This document shows positions 1 to 12,000 of a stretch of DNA of 64,000 nt, piece after piece. The stretch's first letter is position 1. The number at the start of each line of letters is the position of its first letter. The notes under the pieces were generated by a model that made no database searches, was not told where the DNA came from, and saw only the letters and a program-made list of their open reading frames with translations. The position numbers and the translations under genes are program-made. Source of the DNA: Allacma fusca (Eukaryota > Arthropoda > Collembola > Symphypleona > Sminthuridae); the NCBI GenBank assembly GCA_947179485.1, contig OX359249.1, positions 496,001-560,000 of the forward strand, given 5' to 3'.

Positions 1-1073
1 TTTATACTTATATAAACAGGAAGAAATAAAGAACTTAGCCTCGATGGAAAATTTTAGATTAAAATTGAAACCGAAATGTTTGAAATTTTACATGGTTGCG
101 ATTGAATCGTTTTTAATATTTAAAAATGCATTTGAGGTGGAACAGGATGGAAAATCAAAGCACGTCGGTAGTTAAGGTCAGAACGAACAATTCAGACAAC
201 TCAGACGATGATTTTCAGTTATCATCATATATCAAAATGTTCCCTACGACCGTACCCTCACCTAAGCCCTCAAACCAGAAAATTCTTAAGCGGTTCTGCT
301 GTGACAAGTGTACATACCAATCCGTGAAAAGTTGCAATTTGCTGAAGTACTGATTCATGAGAATGGTAGTATTCGGAAATGTAGGCATGTGATGCGTGCA
401 AATACAATACCACTAAACTAAGTTCTTGGAAGAAGCATGAAAATTCCTACAAGGAAAATAACTACAAGGCTTAGTGGATGATTGTAAGCAACATTTTCAA
501 TGTCCTGAAGGGTGTTGTTCATTTGGGGCTAATCAAATGGATACTTTACACCTTCATCTGGAAAAATAACATGTCAGGTGCTTTGAGAAAGAGGAGCTGC
601 ACTTCGAAAATCACGAAGCTTTCAAGTTCTGGAAGAACGATTTGCATTCGACAGACTGCATCAAATTTATCAAGAACACCGGCATAAAAAGAAACACCCA
701 AATATATGACCGCAGTTGAATTTACACACCTAAAGATAATAACATTAGAGAGCTGAAGAAACGAGGGAGCGTTAAATGTGGAACATTATTGTTAAAACGA
801 CAAACACTGGTGTAAATTCACAATATTGGAAATTGGTTATTTCAGAGTGCCGTGGAAAAGTGTCATCAAAAGATCACTTATTACGAAAGGCACACAAGGG
901 AAGTTTTGAAGGAAAATTTGATTATATTACCGCTATCGACAATTCGTGGACCATTCAGTCATTCAGTGATGTACACGTTTTTACAGTGTTGAAAGAAGTC
1001 ACACCAGTTGTAACTGCCAAACTAGGTGTCCTAAATGTTGTGCTTGCATTCATGCGTACACGTGCCTTGAAAA

Positions 1074-1850
1074 TATGGGTGAGATTCGGGCTTAATTTAA
1101 TGCCCGAACCCGGAAGTAACCCGAACAAATACTCTATTGGCCCGACCCGGCCCGCCAACGGGTTAAATATTTGATATTCAACCCGGCCCGTTTTATGCAC
1201 CTTAAATTATGTGAAGGCTGAACCCGTTAAAACCCCGCTCTCCAAAATTGTTTACAACCCCAACCCGCTACAAGCCCCATCTTTAAATGGTTTTAAAACT
1301 CGATGAAAACCCGGCTATTAAGTAACAATTGAATTCGATGTGATACTTTTGTTTACATATTCTATTATATTTACATATACTATCCATCCCTATTCATCAC
1401 ATTCAATAAGCATGCACTAAAGGAGCAAAGCTTCTTTTTGGCTGTGAAAATTTTTGAACATAAACTATCAGGCGGAAGGGATCGTTTCAAAATGCTGAAG
1501 CATGTTAATGTATTAAATACAATGAACTATATGTATCATGAATATACATACTTGAAAGCAATTATTGAACTCTGCGCAACATCAAATATGCATGCCACCT
1601 ATCTGTACTAAATTATATTCTAGTAGGATGGTCGGGTCATTTGTAATTTCTGACTCGCCCGAAACCCGTACTGAAAAATAAATACAGGCCCAAGCCCGAT
1701 CTTAACCCGGTTTGATTGTTTAAGTGCAGCCCAAATCAGGTCGGAGCCCGACATAAGTTCGTATTTACAGCCCGAAGCCGGTCAAAAACCAGGCCGGGCC
1801 GTGTTCGGGCCGGCCCGAATTCAAAAACCGGATTCCGGGCCCCAGCTCTA
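1074..1850. mobile_element. Non-autonomous hAT-like element, 777 bp
   Basis: The insertion sits inside the SWIM motif. It is flanked by the 8-bp direct repeat CTTGAAAA (1066-1073 and 1851-1858). The ends are weakly inverted: TATGGGTGAGATTCGGG on the left, and TAGAGCTGGGGCCCGG as the complement of the right end. The interior is rich in CCCG/CGGG motifs and has no transposase. Removing the element and one duplication restores the host SWIM reading frame, which is the strongest support for the boundaries. Assignment to hAT rests on the 8-bp duplication and the TA-G-G-TG type ends. Confidence 0.7.
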
Positions 1851-1898
1851 CTTGAAAATTGCATCTGCAGTAATATGTGTAAGCATATACATTTACTG

Positions 1899-2660
1899 AG
1901 AGGTGGCCCGGCGCCTCGGTGGTATAGCGTGTCTGTACGGTTGCAGAGGAGTCGACTTCGACTCCAGCTCACCCCGCATAACTACCTGGGTATTTTCTAC
2001 TTTTCTCTACACACTTGCTGTGTGAAAGGTGCATGTACCTGCGATATGCAGGGGATGGACATATGGTCCCACCAGGGTTGGCAAAAAACCGGCTTTTATC
2101 AATAAAGGCCAAGCCAGTGGCAAGAAATGGTAACAACCGGTTTTTATTGGACAGTGGACTTATTTGGATAGTATTAATTATGACCATTTTATACCAACCT
2201 ATACAACAGGTCCGGGCCGGTTAGAAACGGATTTTAACCAATAATAACCAGGCCATTTCCGACCATTTGGCAACCCTGTGTTCATGCATGCGCAATATTA
2301 GCCAAGCCGGTGGTACGTTTTGGTTAAAACCGGTTTTTATTTGATAGTGGATTTATTTGGATAATATTAATTACGACCATTTTATACCAACCCAAGCAAT
2401 TGGACCAAGCCGGTAAGAACCGGATTTTAACCAATAACGGCCAGGCCATTTCTTGCCACTTGCCAACCCTGGGTCCCACTAATCGCACACAGTCACCGGG
2501 TTGATGTAAACCGATGAGGTCCGGTATAAGACTCACTTGTAAAGGAGTTGGAAACATATGTAAACAATGTAGAGCATAAACTGGGATGTAATTTCGATGT
2601 ACCATGGAAATTTGCCAAGAAGTACTTAATAAATAAATACATACGTACATACATACATAC
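1899..2660 (+). mobile_element. tRNA-derived SINE carrying a nested hAT element
   Basis: The insertion is flanked by ACATTTACTG (1889-1898 and 2661-2670). The head looks like a tRNA: an A-box-like TGGTATAGCGTG near 1919 and a B-box-like ACTTCGACTCC near 1959. The tail is a (TACA)n run at about 2632-2660, as expected for LINE-mobilised SINEs. After subtracting the nested 399-bp element and its duplication, the SINE is about 355 bp. Its partner LINE cannot be identified from this window. Confidence 0.65.
2073..2471. mobile_element. 399-bp hAT MITE, copy 1
   Basis: The terminal inverted repeats are CAGGGTTGGCAA and TTGCCAACCCTG. They are flanked by the perfect 8-bp duplication GGTCCCAC (2065-2072, 2472-2479). 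The interior consists of two related half-units with ACCGGTTTTTAT and ACCAATAA motifs. There is no coding capacity. A second copy of the same length in the opposite orientation lies at 35500-35898. Confidence 0.9.
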
Positions 2661-3705
2661 ACATTTACTGTGTCGTTTCATGCAATTAAAAGACCAACAG
2701 CATTCATCAGAAGAGTCGAGTGAGGAAAAATTAGACACATTGGTTATCGATACAAATGACTTCAAGTGGAGCTCAATAATGCGGCAGACTCGTTATACAC
2801 AAGTTCCACAGCTAATGAGGCATTTCAAAAATTACTGGATCTCGCCATCAATGGCGAAGATTTTAAAATTATCCAAGCATCTCTTCTGGAAGCAAAAGAA
2901 AATCGTAGCTAAAAATACAGCATTGTAAGCATTTCCAATGTCTGCAGAAGTGCGAAATCAGCCGGCAAATAAGAATGCTGAAAAACAACAAAGATTCTTT
3001 GTAAAAAACAACAAGATTCCAACAAAGTACACACCTGATCGTTCAACAATAATGAGTTCATTACTACCTGTGCGCATGCATACTGTATCTGATTGTGTTC
3101 CTGAAATTGTAAGGGAGGAACAGGAATGTGAAATATTTTCAAGTAACGACATTCTTGTATCGGAAGAAGTAGAAGCAAGAACTTCTGTAGATTTTCGTCG
3201 TTACTTATATGATATCACAAACAACGAACAATCGTGCCTTTCAAACTCAAGTCCAAAATTCAACCCCTGGAAATTGTTCCCCGTATTATTTTGTCCCAGT
3301 GCACGTCAAACTTCAAATAAAAAAGACCTGATTAAGCACAAATTCTACCTGTACGAGGAGTGTCAACCTCAGCCCGAAGTCATAAAGACCCCTAATAACC
3401 GTACCTAGCTTTCGTGGACCTGACGCCTCTAAGCTTTGCCCGGGAGCACCAGGCTAGTTTCTAGCAATTTATTTTGGCAAAATAGCAAAAGTTGGAGGTG
3501 CTCTCCGGGCCATCTCTCAGGCGAGTCCAAATATTCCAAAAAAACCGACCTAATTAATATTTGTCCCAGGACATGTTTTCGTAACCCCAGAAAATCCTCA
3601 CAGTTGCTTGCTATGGTACTTTTCTCTACTTCTAGTTTCTCCACAAACCACTTACCCAGATAAAGAAGTCTCAAACAAAACGAAGAGGGACGGGTCAAGT
3701 CTAGC

Positions 3706-4614
3706 ATGACAGAACGGCACTCTCAGGACAGTTCTCAACCAAAAATTACACTCTTCACATCATCCTCGGGCAAACGGAAAGCCGAAGTCCTGTCTACTAC
3801 TGCTGCAGCCACACAATCACCGAACAAACTACCGCGAAACTCATTAGGCCCAACGACCTCATATGCAAATATGGACCTCAACGAACTCTGGGAAAAAATC
3901 CAAAAAGGCAACAACGAGCTAGGGGAACGTATCGAAAAGGCAGAATCAAACTTAACACTACGCTTTGATCAGAAACTATCTGAAGTAAACAACAGCTGCC
4001 TGGGCTTGCAAACTCAAATAGATTCACAAGCCAAACTCATCCAGGAACTTCAAGCTGAAAACCAGTCCCTCCACCGTGCCCTACGGCAGAAGAATATTAT
4101 AATTTCCGGTCTTACTGGTCAAAGAGGGGAAAAGGTCGAATCTACAATTGACTCCCTCAAACAAAAATTACAGAATCAAGGAATCGACCTCGCCACCGAA
4201 AATATCGACTGCGTTTACAGAATGGGCAAGCTAAACCCAAACGCCTCTCCTTTGGACCAGCGACCACTAATGGTTAAACTAACCACAGAGCTGAAAGCCA
4301 AAGAACTCCTAAGAAAACACAAGGATTTAGGCAAGGAAGGACTTCGCATTAGAGAGGATCTGACAAGGACTGAATCCAGCAACCAATACGCTCTACGCCA
4401 ATTATTCAAGGACGCTAGGAGCAAAGGCAGTAACCCCAAATGGATAGGCAAAAGAATTAAAATAGGGGAAAGCGTGTTCTCAGCTGTTAATGGCACAATT
4501 GTTGAATCAAACTCAACTACTCCAGAGGGTAATTCTGAACACACGGATCAAATGTACTCAAACTCGGCTTACAAATCTGTTACCATCAACTATCCACAAT
4601 TATCACAACAATGA
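3706..4614 (+). CDS. LINE ORF1p: coiled-coil RNA-binding protein
   Basis: This 302-residue protein has the layout of L1-like ORF1p. A polar N-terminus (1-55) with a basic KRKAE stretch comes first, then a heptad-rich coiled coil (about 60-130, ending ELQAENQSLHRALRQ). An RRM-like and C-terminal domain follows, starting NIIISGL (about 133) and including RPLMVKLTTE and LRIREDLTR. In related elements this protein trimerises on the element RNA and acts as a nucleic-acid chaperone. The reading frame is intact. It ends with TGA at 4612-4614, and ORF2 follows in the same frame. ATG at 3706 is the first methionine of the open frame and follows a leader of about 490 bp. Confidence 0.8.
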   Translation: MTERHSQDSSQPKITLFTSSSGKRKAEVLSTTAAATQSPNKLPRNSLGPTTSYANMDLNELWEKIQKGNNELGERIEKAESNLTLRFDQKLSEVNNSCLGLQTQIDSQAKLIQELQAENQSLHRALRQKNIIISGLTGQRGEKVESTIDSLKQKLQNQGIDLATENIDCVYRMGKLNPNASPLDQRPLMVKLTTELKAKELLRKHKDLGKEGLRIREDLTRTESSNQYALRQLFKDARSKGSNPKWIGKRIKIGESVFSAVNGTIVESNSTTPEGNSEHTDQMYSNSAYKSVTINYPQLSQQ

Positions 4615-4629
4615 GACATTGGCGGCGCC

Positions 4630-7600
4630 TTGAATCACATTATAGCATGTACAATAATTCAGTGGAATGTAAACGGTATTTCCAATTTCTTTAATTTATG
4701 CTCAAATGACAAAAACACCCTTCTAGCTGCCGATATAATTTTCCTCTCCGAAACATGGAGCACAGGAGCTAAGTACAATTTTAATAATTCTAAGGACTTT
4801 TATAATTTTAATATTCACGCAAATCCAGCGGTGAGACAATTCAAAACAGGCAGACCCAGCGGGGGCTTACTCATGCTGATTAAAAAATGTTTTTCTATAA
4901 TTGATAGCTCAAATAACTATGACTTTTTGAGCACCCTAATAGTTAAGCACACAATCTCTAATAAGGTCTTAATCTTCTTCTTTTTATACTTCAAACCAGG
5001 AACCATCATAAATACGCATGTTCTGAAACTCAAAGAGGTTATTGAGGAAATCACAGTTCTGTACCCAGGAGAACCAATATTTATTGTTGGAGATTCAAAC
5101 GCAAGGACGGGCCAGCTGAATTATTTCCCAGATCTGGATTGTTCGAACGTATGTAAAACTAGATACAGTGTAGACAAAACCATTAATAACAGAGGCTCGC
5201 TAATGTTTCAGCATTTATCAGATCTAGACTTTACTCTACTAAACGGGCGATGCAGGGGTGACAGGCCCGCTCAATTCACGTACCTAGGTCACAATGGGTC
5301 TAGTGTCATCGATCTATTCTGGACAAATTCGGCTGGCCTCTTCCATGTCTTAGATATGTCCACATTAAATATTACCATTTCACCACATCTCCCAATATGT
5401 TTGAATCTCCTGGGAATAACCAGTGACCCTAGAGTAGTTCCAGGCATGAAACAAACTGCATTTAAATGGAATGGGGTTTCCGATATCTATTTTAACACGC
5501 TAATCAATAACCTTGGTAATATTGTTGAAACCGATGACATAGAAACGCAAAGTGTAGCAATTGTAGAAGCGGTGAAAATAGCAGCCAGAAAATGTGGTAT
5601 GGAAAAATCTGTGTCAAAAGGGGGTAACAATCTCAGAGACAAACCGTGGTTCGACCAGGAATGTCGATTATCTCGCACTCATGTGGTTTCAAAGCTCAAG
5701 CTCCTCCGTAGAATGAATTACGAAGAAGTTTACAGGAAAGGGTATCAAGATGCCAGGAGATGTCATAATGACCTAGTTAAATTAAAGAAACGGGAACACG
5801 CAGTTCTGATCACCCTCCGTATGAGAAACCCCAAATCAATTAGCTGTTTTTGGAAAACCTATAACTCATTTAAAGGCCGTCCCGCCAACACAAATAAGGT
5901 TCCCATAGCGACCTGGCAAAGTTATTACGAAAGTGTTATGCCCCCCAAACGCCCCCCACAGACGAGATCTTTTATTAAACGGGATGACATTCTAGACTCC
6001 GAAATTACCACTTTTGAATTAATTGAGGCTCTGCAGTCGCTAAAAAACAATAAAGCTTCTGGCACCGATGGCTTAACCAATGAATTCTGGAAGCACTCTC
6101 CCCCAGATCTTGCCCACCAATTACTATCATTATTTAACAATATTCTCCGCCAGGGTTCCACCCCGAAAAAATGGTCCGAAATCGAGCTGGTAATGCTCCA
6201 CAAAAAGGGGGACAATTCTTTACCTGAGAATTTCAGGGGGATAGCGCTTATAAACACAGTCACCAAGCTTTTTACCCGAATCCTGTACAATCGATTATAC
6301 GTATGGTGTGAAAAACGTAACATCCTACCCGAAACACAGGCGGGCTTCAGGAAACAACGTGGATGTCAGGACCACATATTTTCTCTAATGGCGATAATTC
6401 AAGCAAAACTTTTAAGACCCGGGGGCAAACTGTTTGCCCTATTTGTGGATCTGGCTCGGGCCTTTGACTCACTAAATCATGATATTCTGTGGAAAAAGCT
6501 AGACGATATTGGGGTTAGCGCTAAATTTATTTCCACCCTTTCGTCCTTATATGATAATGCAATCTTAAAAATCCGTTCCGGCGAGAATCATACTCGCCCA
6601 ATCGCAATATCGCAAGGCGTCTTACAGGGTGATATCTTGAGCCCACTACTATTTGCTATTTATATTGCAGACTTGGATAAGTTCTTGGTTCAGAAAGGTG
6701 CCATCCCCATAGCTCTGGACAGCAGTAACGCTATTAACCATTTGCTATTTGCCGACGATAATGTTACGGTTGCAGACTCAAAACTAAGCCTCCAAATCAA
6801 AATAAATATTCTCGATGAGTACTGCCAATTAAATCACCTGCGGATAAATCTCTCTAAGACCAAATTGTAATTTTTAGAAATGGGGGGGATTACACAGCTC
6901 ATGGAAATTGTATCTTCAGGATGACCCTATCGAAGTGGTGCCCGAATATACGTATCTAGGTATTCCATTTGCTGCGTCCGGTTCATTCAGAAGAGCCGCG
7001 GTCGCTCTTAAAAGAAAGTCCCTGGCAACTATTGGCCCCGCCCTTCAAATTTTAAGTGCCACTAAGACTGATACCTGGGATGCCAGGATAAAAATCTTAG
7101 ACTCAACTGTCATCCCCTCAATGACATATGCGTCTGAGCTCTGGGCCGTCCACATTCAATCTGAGGTAGAAATCATCCAAAACCAATATCTTAAAAAACT
7201 GCTATGGCTTCCAAATGATACCCCTTCCTATGTACTTCGTATGGAAACCGGAAGAGTAAAAATCTTCTACAGGGTCCTGAGCTGGTGCCTAAGATTCTGG
7301 ATCAAAATCCTAAGTATGCCAAGTAACAGAATTGTCAGGATATGTTATGTTAGATTATGTCAACAGGGTTGCAACACAGGCTGGCAATCCCCCAAAAGTA
7401 ATTGGGCAACTTTTGTTCGCAACCTCTTGTACAAGCACGGGTTTCCAGGAGTGTGGGAATTCCAATCTGGGGATTACGCAATAGGATACTACCGCTCCAT
7501 TATGGCTGCTATTTTTGATGCAATGATAAAAGACGATCTAGATAGAGTGAATAACTCTACGTATAGGCCCGATTTCAGATTAATTAAGAACCACTTCTCC

Positions 7601-7954
7601 AAATCCCGGTACCTGTCCTTTCAAATACCGTTTAAATACATCCGGCTCTTTGCTAACATTAGAATGGGCTCAACGACTCTTTACACCGCAAAGTATAAAT
7701 TTAAGCTAACCTCGCCTGAACTGTGCCTTGACTGTAATCTCCAGGAACCCCACGACCTCCTTCACCTCATCTCCCGCTGCCGCATGCACTCCTCTCCAAG
7801 AAAAATCTTAGAAACTAAGTACAATGTGTCTTCCTTCAACAATCAATATTTTCTGATAAACCTGTTTAAAAACCCGAGCGAAGATTTAATATGCGATGTT
7901 TTTAAATTTATTTTTAACTGTAATTCTAGATTAAACTTCTTATATGCCTTATGA
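4630..7954 (+). pseudogene. LINE ORF2p: APE endonuclease plus reverse transcriptase, frameshifted
   Basis: The protein starts at the endonuclease motif IIQWNVNGI and contains SETWS, FIVGDSNAR and ISPHLPI. It continues into a reverse transcriptase with NKASGTDGL, AGFRKQRGC, FVDLARAFDS, SQGVLQGDILSP and the catalytic FADD (about 6750). A C-terminal region with a Cys/His motif (CLDCNLQEPHDLLHLISRC, about 7720-7780) follows in another frame from about 6890. Two defects separate the halves: a one-base loss near 6867 and a changed run of G at 6882-6888. No ATG precedes the endonuclease; the nearest in-frame upstream signal is the ORF1 stop. The enzyme would nick target DNA and prime reverse transcription there. 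Confidence 0.85.
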
Positions 7955-8012
7955 TTACCTCTATTGTTAAAAAACGGATGATATGGGCGCCGCCCGAAAA
8001 GAATCCTAAATA

Positions 8013-8050
8013 AATTCGTATTCGTATTCGTATTCGTATTCGTATTCGTA
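8013..8050 (+). repeat. (TATTCG)n microsatellite, LINE 3' tail
   Basis: About six ATTCGT units lie directly after the LINE 3' UTR and directly before the target-site duplication. This is the expected place for a 3' simple-repeat tail made during target-primed reverse transcription. Confidence 0.85.
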
Positions 8051-8194
8051 TATGATGTCACTGAAGATGCTTAATTGCATTTAATGTATCCTCGCTAGAA
8101 ACACTTCGACCTTTGGAATTAGATTACCCCATAGATGTATCCGAAATCAGTTTGGACATTAGCATTTCAAATAATTATGTTTTATGTCTTTTAG

Positions 8195-8991
8195 ATGCCT
8201 ACCTACTCATGGAAATCAAATGAACCTGCAGTGATCCTCCCACCATTTTTTCCAGCTACGCAGCCACCACTACCTCAAAACCTTCGTTTCGTGAGTCCAT
8301 TTTGATTTAACATAACTGCCAAACTTAAGCAAGTGAATGCCCCACTTGCCAACCTTTGGTTTGAATGAATTTATGTATTTGTAGACCCGTGCGGACGTGG
8401 TTTTTGAACAAGCCATTGACTGGTGGTCATCAAACCCTCCTGCAACTTATGTGGATACCAGGGAAAACTGCCGCACCAGAGTAAAGCGGAAGGTTGGTGA
8501 AACAAGTGCTGGTTCAGAGGAATCGACCTATGATGATCCAGGGGTCGAATTTTTGTAAATTTCACTGGAAGATTTTTTAAATTTTCCCTGCTGGTCATGA
8601 TGTCCCTGTTCGAAGCAAGTTTAAAACTCCCTGTTGCCAAAGCAATTTTCGTAATACACCCAACAAATTAAAAAATCCCTGCAGAAAAAAGGTCAACAAA
8701 TTTGAAAATCCCTGCTGACACAAAATCATTTTCGTAAATCAACTCAACAATTTGGACAACCCTGTTGACAAAAATCATTATCAATAAAACACCTCAACAA
8801 TTTCAAAAATCCCTGCTGACAAAAATGGTTTCCCATAAAACACCTCAACAATTTCGAAAATCCCTGCCAAAAAAAGTTCAACCGATTTGAAAATCCCGTC
8901 GTCCTATATAATCCGACCCCTGTGTTTATCTTGCGGCTGGTAACTCACAACACGAAGTAGGGGTAATACAATTGTTGTGATAAATCAAAAC

Positions 8992-9024
<33 letters not shown>

Positions 9025-12000
9025 GGTCTTTATTATAAGTGTCAAAAGAATCAATATACAAATATTGGTTTTCATCCCCGACACTGGATTGTCATGACAA
9101 TATTACAAACGATCAAAGAACAGGCCAGGCCATCAACAATAAATTCAATATTACATCATTATATCATTGCGCTTAGTAAAGATATGATCAGTTAACATTC
9201 GCTGAAAAATACTGAAAAGACAACTGTGAGCGCAGCATACAAGGAAGAGAGTTCCACAGATTTACACATGCATACATCACATTTTTTTGGATAATGCTAC
9301 ATTTAGCAACAGGATGCCAAAGCACAATGCTAGCAGAAGAGCGAAGGCTGGAGAGACCATACCTAGCAACAAACACACCATTAATGTAGTCAACACAATG
9401 TCCATTGTGAGCAAGTAGAAATATAATCTTATTACTGTAAAAATATATACGTTCAGACACATTCAGTACATTATATTTCTCATAGATAGACGCGAGTGGA
9501 AATGAAGATTTTGATTTTGCAGTCTTCGAATGCAGGAGCAGTAGGAACTTGTCAAGTTTGTACTGTAGTAAATCAAGCTTAGAGTTACACACTGATGACC
9601 AAATTAATATACAGTAGTCAATGTGGGAGAGCACAAATGAGTTGATCACTATTCTCAAAGTACAATCATTAAAGTACCTGCGGGCTCGAACAATAGCTTC
9701 CATGGTCTTCGTCACCTTTTTTGTAACGTAATCGCAGTGCTCTTTAAAGTTTAACTTATCGTCAATAATTACACCCAAATATTTAAATGACCAAACTCTT
9801 TCAATATCGATACCATTAACACTAAGCTTACAGTGGGTGACAATTGAGGAGTTAGACTTATGAAAAATAACGTACTTGGTCTTATCAGTACTTATAGTCA
9901 ACGCGTTTTCTGACATCCATATGAATAGATTATTAAGCCACAATTGCATATTTGCGAATAAATTGGTTACACACTTATCATACATAGAGAACAAGATCAT
10001 CAGCATACGCCACATAATAAATAGACAATAGGTTACTAATATCAGAAAAAACATGATAAATAGGAAGGGACCCAGTATAGACCCTTGAGGGACACCATTA
10101 ACATCAGGGTAAGTACAAGAAGTAGAATTATTAACAACAATTCTAAAATTTCTCTTATACAGATAGTCACACAAGACCCTAAGGGTTGGGCCATCACACT
10201 TAAAATTGTTTTTACCTTATGCAGTAATATTAGCCTGGATACAGAATTAAAAGCTTTTCGTAAATCAATGAAAACAGCCAGTACCTTAACCAAGGGAGGG
10301 CTGAGATAAGTACACAGTTTATGTACAAATACAAACACAGCTGTAAAGCAGGAACGCCCACGTCGAAATCCGTGTTGGTTTTCATCCAGTAAACTGCCAC
10401 ACTCTGTATTCAGTCTATGCAACACGACTTTTTCAAATAATTTGTTTAAGAAAGGGAGGGAATGAATAGGTCGATAGGAGTCTGCACACTCCTTGTTACC
10501 TTTTCCCTTATATATAGGTGTCACAGTGGCTGTTTTGAAGCAAGCCGGAATATTACCGTACAAAAAGATTAGATTAAATAGGATCATTACTGGGGTTACA
10601 ATCGAATCCCTCGAGAAGACATTATGAGTAATTACATCTGTCCCACTCGATTTACATTTGAGAGTCTTGAAGGCATTCCAAATTTCCAGAGCTTCAATTG
10701 GTTTGTAGTAGTTAGGAACTGCAATAGTATTTTTGAACTCCAGGATGTCGGCATCAGTATAGTTACAAGGTATCATAAACGATTCAGCTAACACATTGCA
10801 TGTATCATTGGTATTAACCACGGGTGAATCTTTAACAATCAATTTGTCAACAAAAGTACTGGTTTTCCGAGGCACTCCAAGAACTTCATCAATTACATTC
10901 CATACCCCACGAGGGGAAGTAGACACATGATTATTAAAGTAATTACGTTTGGCATAGTAAATGTCGTGCTTCACCAAAGCCCTCAGGTATTTATAGGGAT
11001 TCCACAAACGTATACTATTGTTTTGTATGGCGAGTTTTTTACATGTATCCCTTTCATTTATACGCATACGCAGTTCCTTACTCACCCAAGATTTCGCAGA
11101 TTTGACATTTTTCTGCTTTACAGGCAATAAATTATCAAGGTGAACACGAATAGTAGTACATAAAACATTAAGGACAAAATCTATAGTATAATGATTGTTT
11201 ATAAGGAAGTTCCAGTCAATTTTACATAGTTCAACATTAAGCAGCGACCAGTCGAAGTTCTTAAAATCACGGTTTAGAGAATGAACCTTAATGACCATGG
11301 GTGGGACAACCGGACAGGTATCAATTAGAGCAGCGAGAACTGGTAAATTAACACTATCATCTGGAGAACACGGTAGACATATGTCACAAAGCCATAGATT
11401 AGGGATAATTGCATGGAAGGCACTAAGCTTAATATTAAGGCAAGTTCTGTGAAATTTGCGCTTACACTTAATGCATGTGAGCTTGAGAGCATTGCGACGG
11501 ATTTTCTGGCAACAAGCCTCACACATATCCGACACGACCATGGTAAGGTGCGTTACACAAATATAAATTGTATAAAATAATTACGGCAAACACAATTTTA
11601 TATTACAAGTTTAAAAAAACACGAGCAAAGCAACACAGTAAAGCCAACGGTAAGTAGCAGCAATTCAGGAGGCAGGAACTACAGCGTCAGGTTAAAAAAA
11701 AGTCAGATAAGAATCCAGGTAGGCTTATCAGTAAACTTGACTTTTTCCCAGAGAAGTCACCAAACCCAGCCGCAGGTACAGATGGAATACATAGCAAGTA
11801 TTCGTGACATTGAGGCTGTCAGGAACCTTGCTGACAGAGCAGCTAACTAAGAACCTTTATGCTCAGCAGTCTGAATAGGATTGAAACATCGATTGTGTAG
11901 GTTTAAAGTTACAATGAACTTCATATAATTCATTGTTGCACTTGTAGCCTACCTGTTTTAGAGTTACCAGGTCATGTTAGCAGTAATGAAGACGAACATG

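Larger units (their letters stand above)
126..3218 (+). pseudogene. SWIM-type zinc finger family gene, decayed and split by four transposons
   Basis: This is a broken copy of an arthropod multicopy family that combines N-terminal C2H2-like fingers with a SWIM zinc finger; its function is unknown. From 293 there are degenerate fingers (CDKC, then CDACKYNTT...WKKHEN, then a CPEGCC...LHLHLEK stretch) in shifting frames with stops. At 565-800 a block reads FKFWKNDL...FIKNTG and RELKKRGSVKCG, the DNA-binding part of such proteins. At 908-975 SWTIQSFSD is followed by a frame change. The SWIM core CPKCCACIHAYTCLEN continues as CICSNMCKHIHLL only when the 1074-1850 insertion is removed. Removing the 1899-2660 SINE restores the next block, 2671-2928. 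A stop at 2926 precedes the C-terminal block with PANKNAEKQQRFF (2938-3205). The last codons (EDA, stop) lie at 8062-8074, beyond the LINE. Family recognition is from memory; decay is seen directly. Confidence 0.7.
3219..8048 (+). mobile_element. LINE (non-LTR retrotransposon), nearly full length
   Basis: The element has a 5' leader, an ORF1 coiled-coil protein, an ORF2 endonuclease-reverse transcriptase and a 3' microsatellite tail of TATTCG units. The flanking 13-mers TATATGATATCAC (3206-3218) and TATATGATGTCAC (8049-8061) differ at one base and look like the target-site duplication. Joining the flanks gives a continuous host C-terminus. The clade is uncertain; the domain order and the simple-repeat tail suggest the I/Jockey side of the LINE tree. 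ORF2 carries frameshifts near 6870-6890, so this copy is probably dead. Confidence 0.85.
8992..11600 (-). mobile_element. LINE with PHD finger and reverse transcriptase, internally deleted
   Basis: The element runs right to left, from a PHD-like zinc finger ORF to a TAA-repeat tail. No endonuclease domain is present between the finger and the RT. The 5' limit is unclear, somewhere between 11550 and 11740, before the splice acceptor of the host exon at 11752. No convincing target-site duplication was found. Confidence 0.8.

Noticed and set aside
1905..1975. Functional tRNA gene
   Set aside because: The A and B boxes are present, but the cloverleaf is poor and the segment is the head of a SINE with a repeat tail and target-site duplication.
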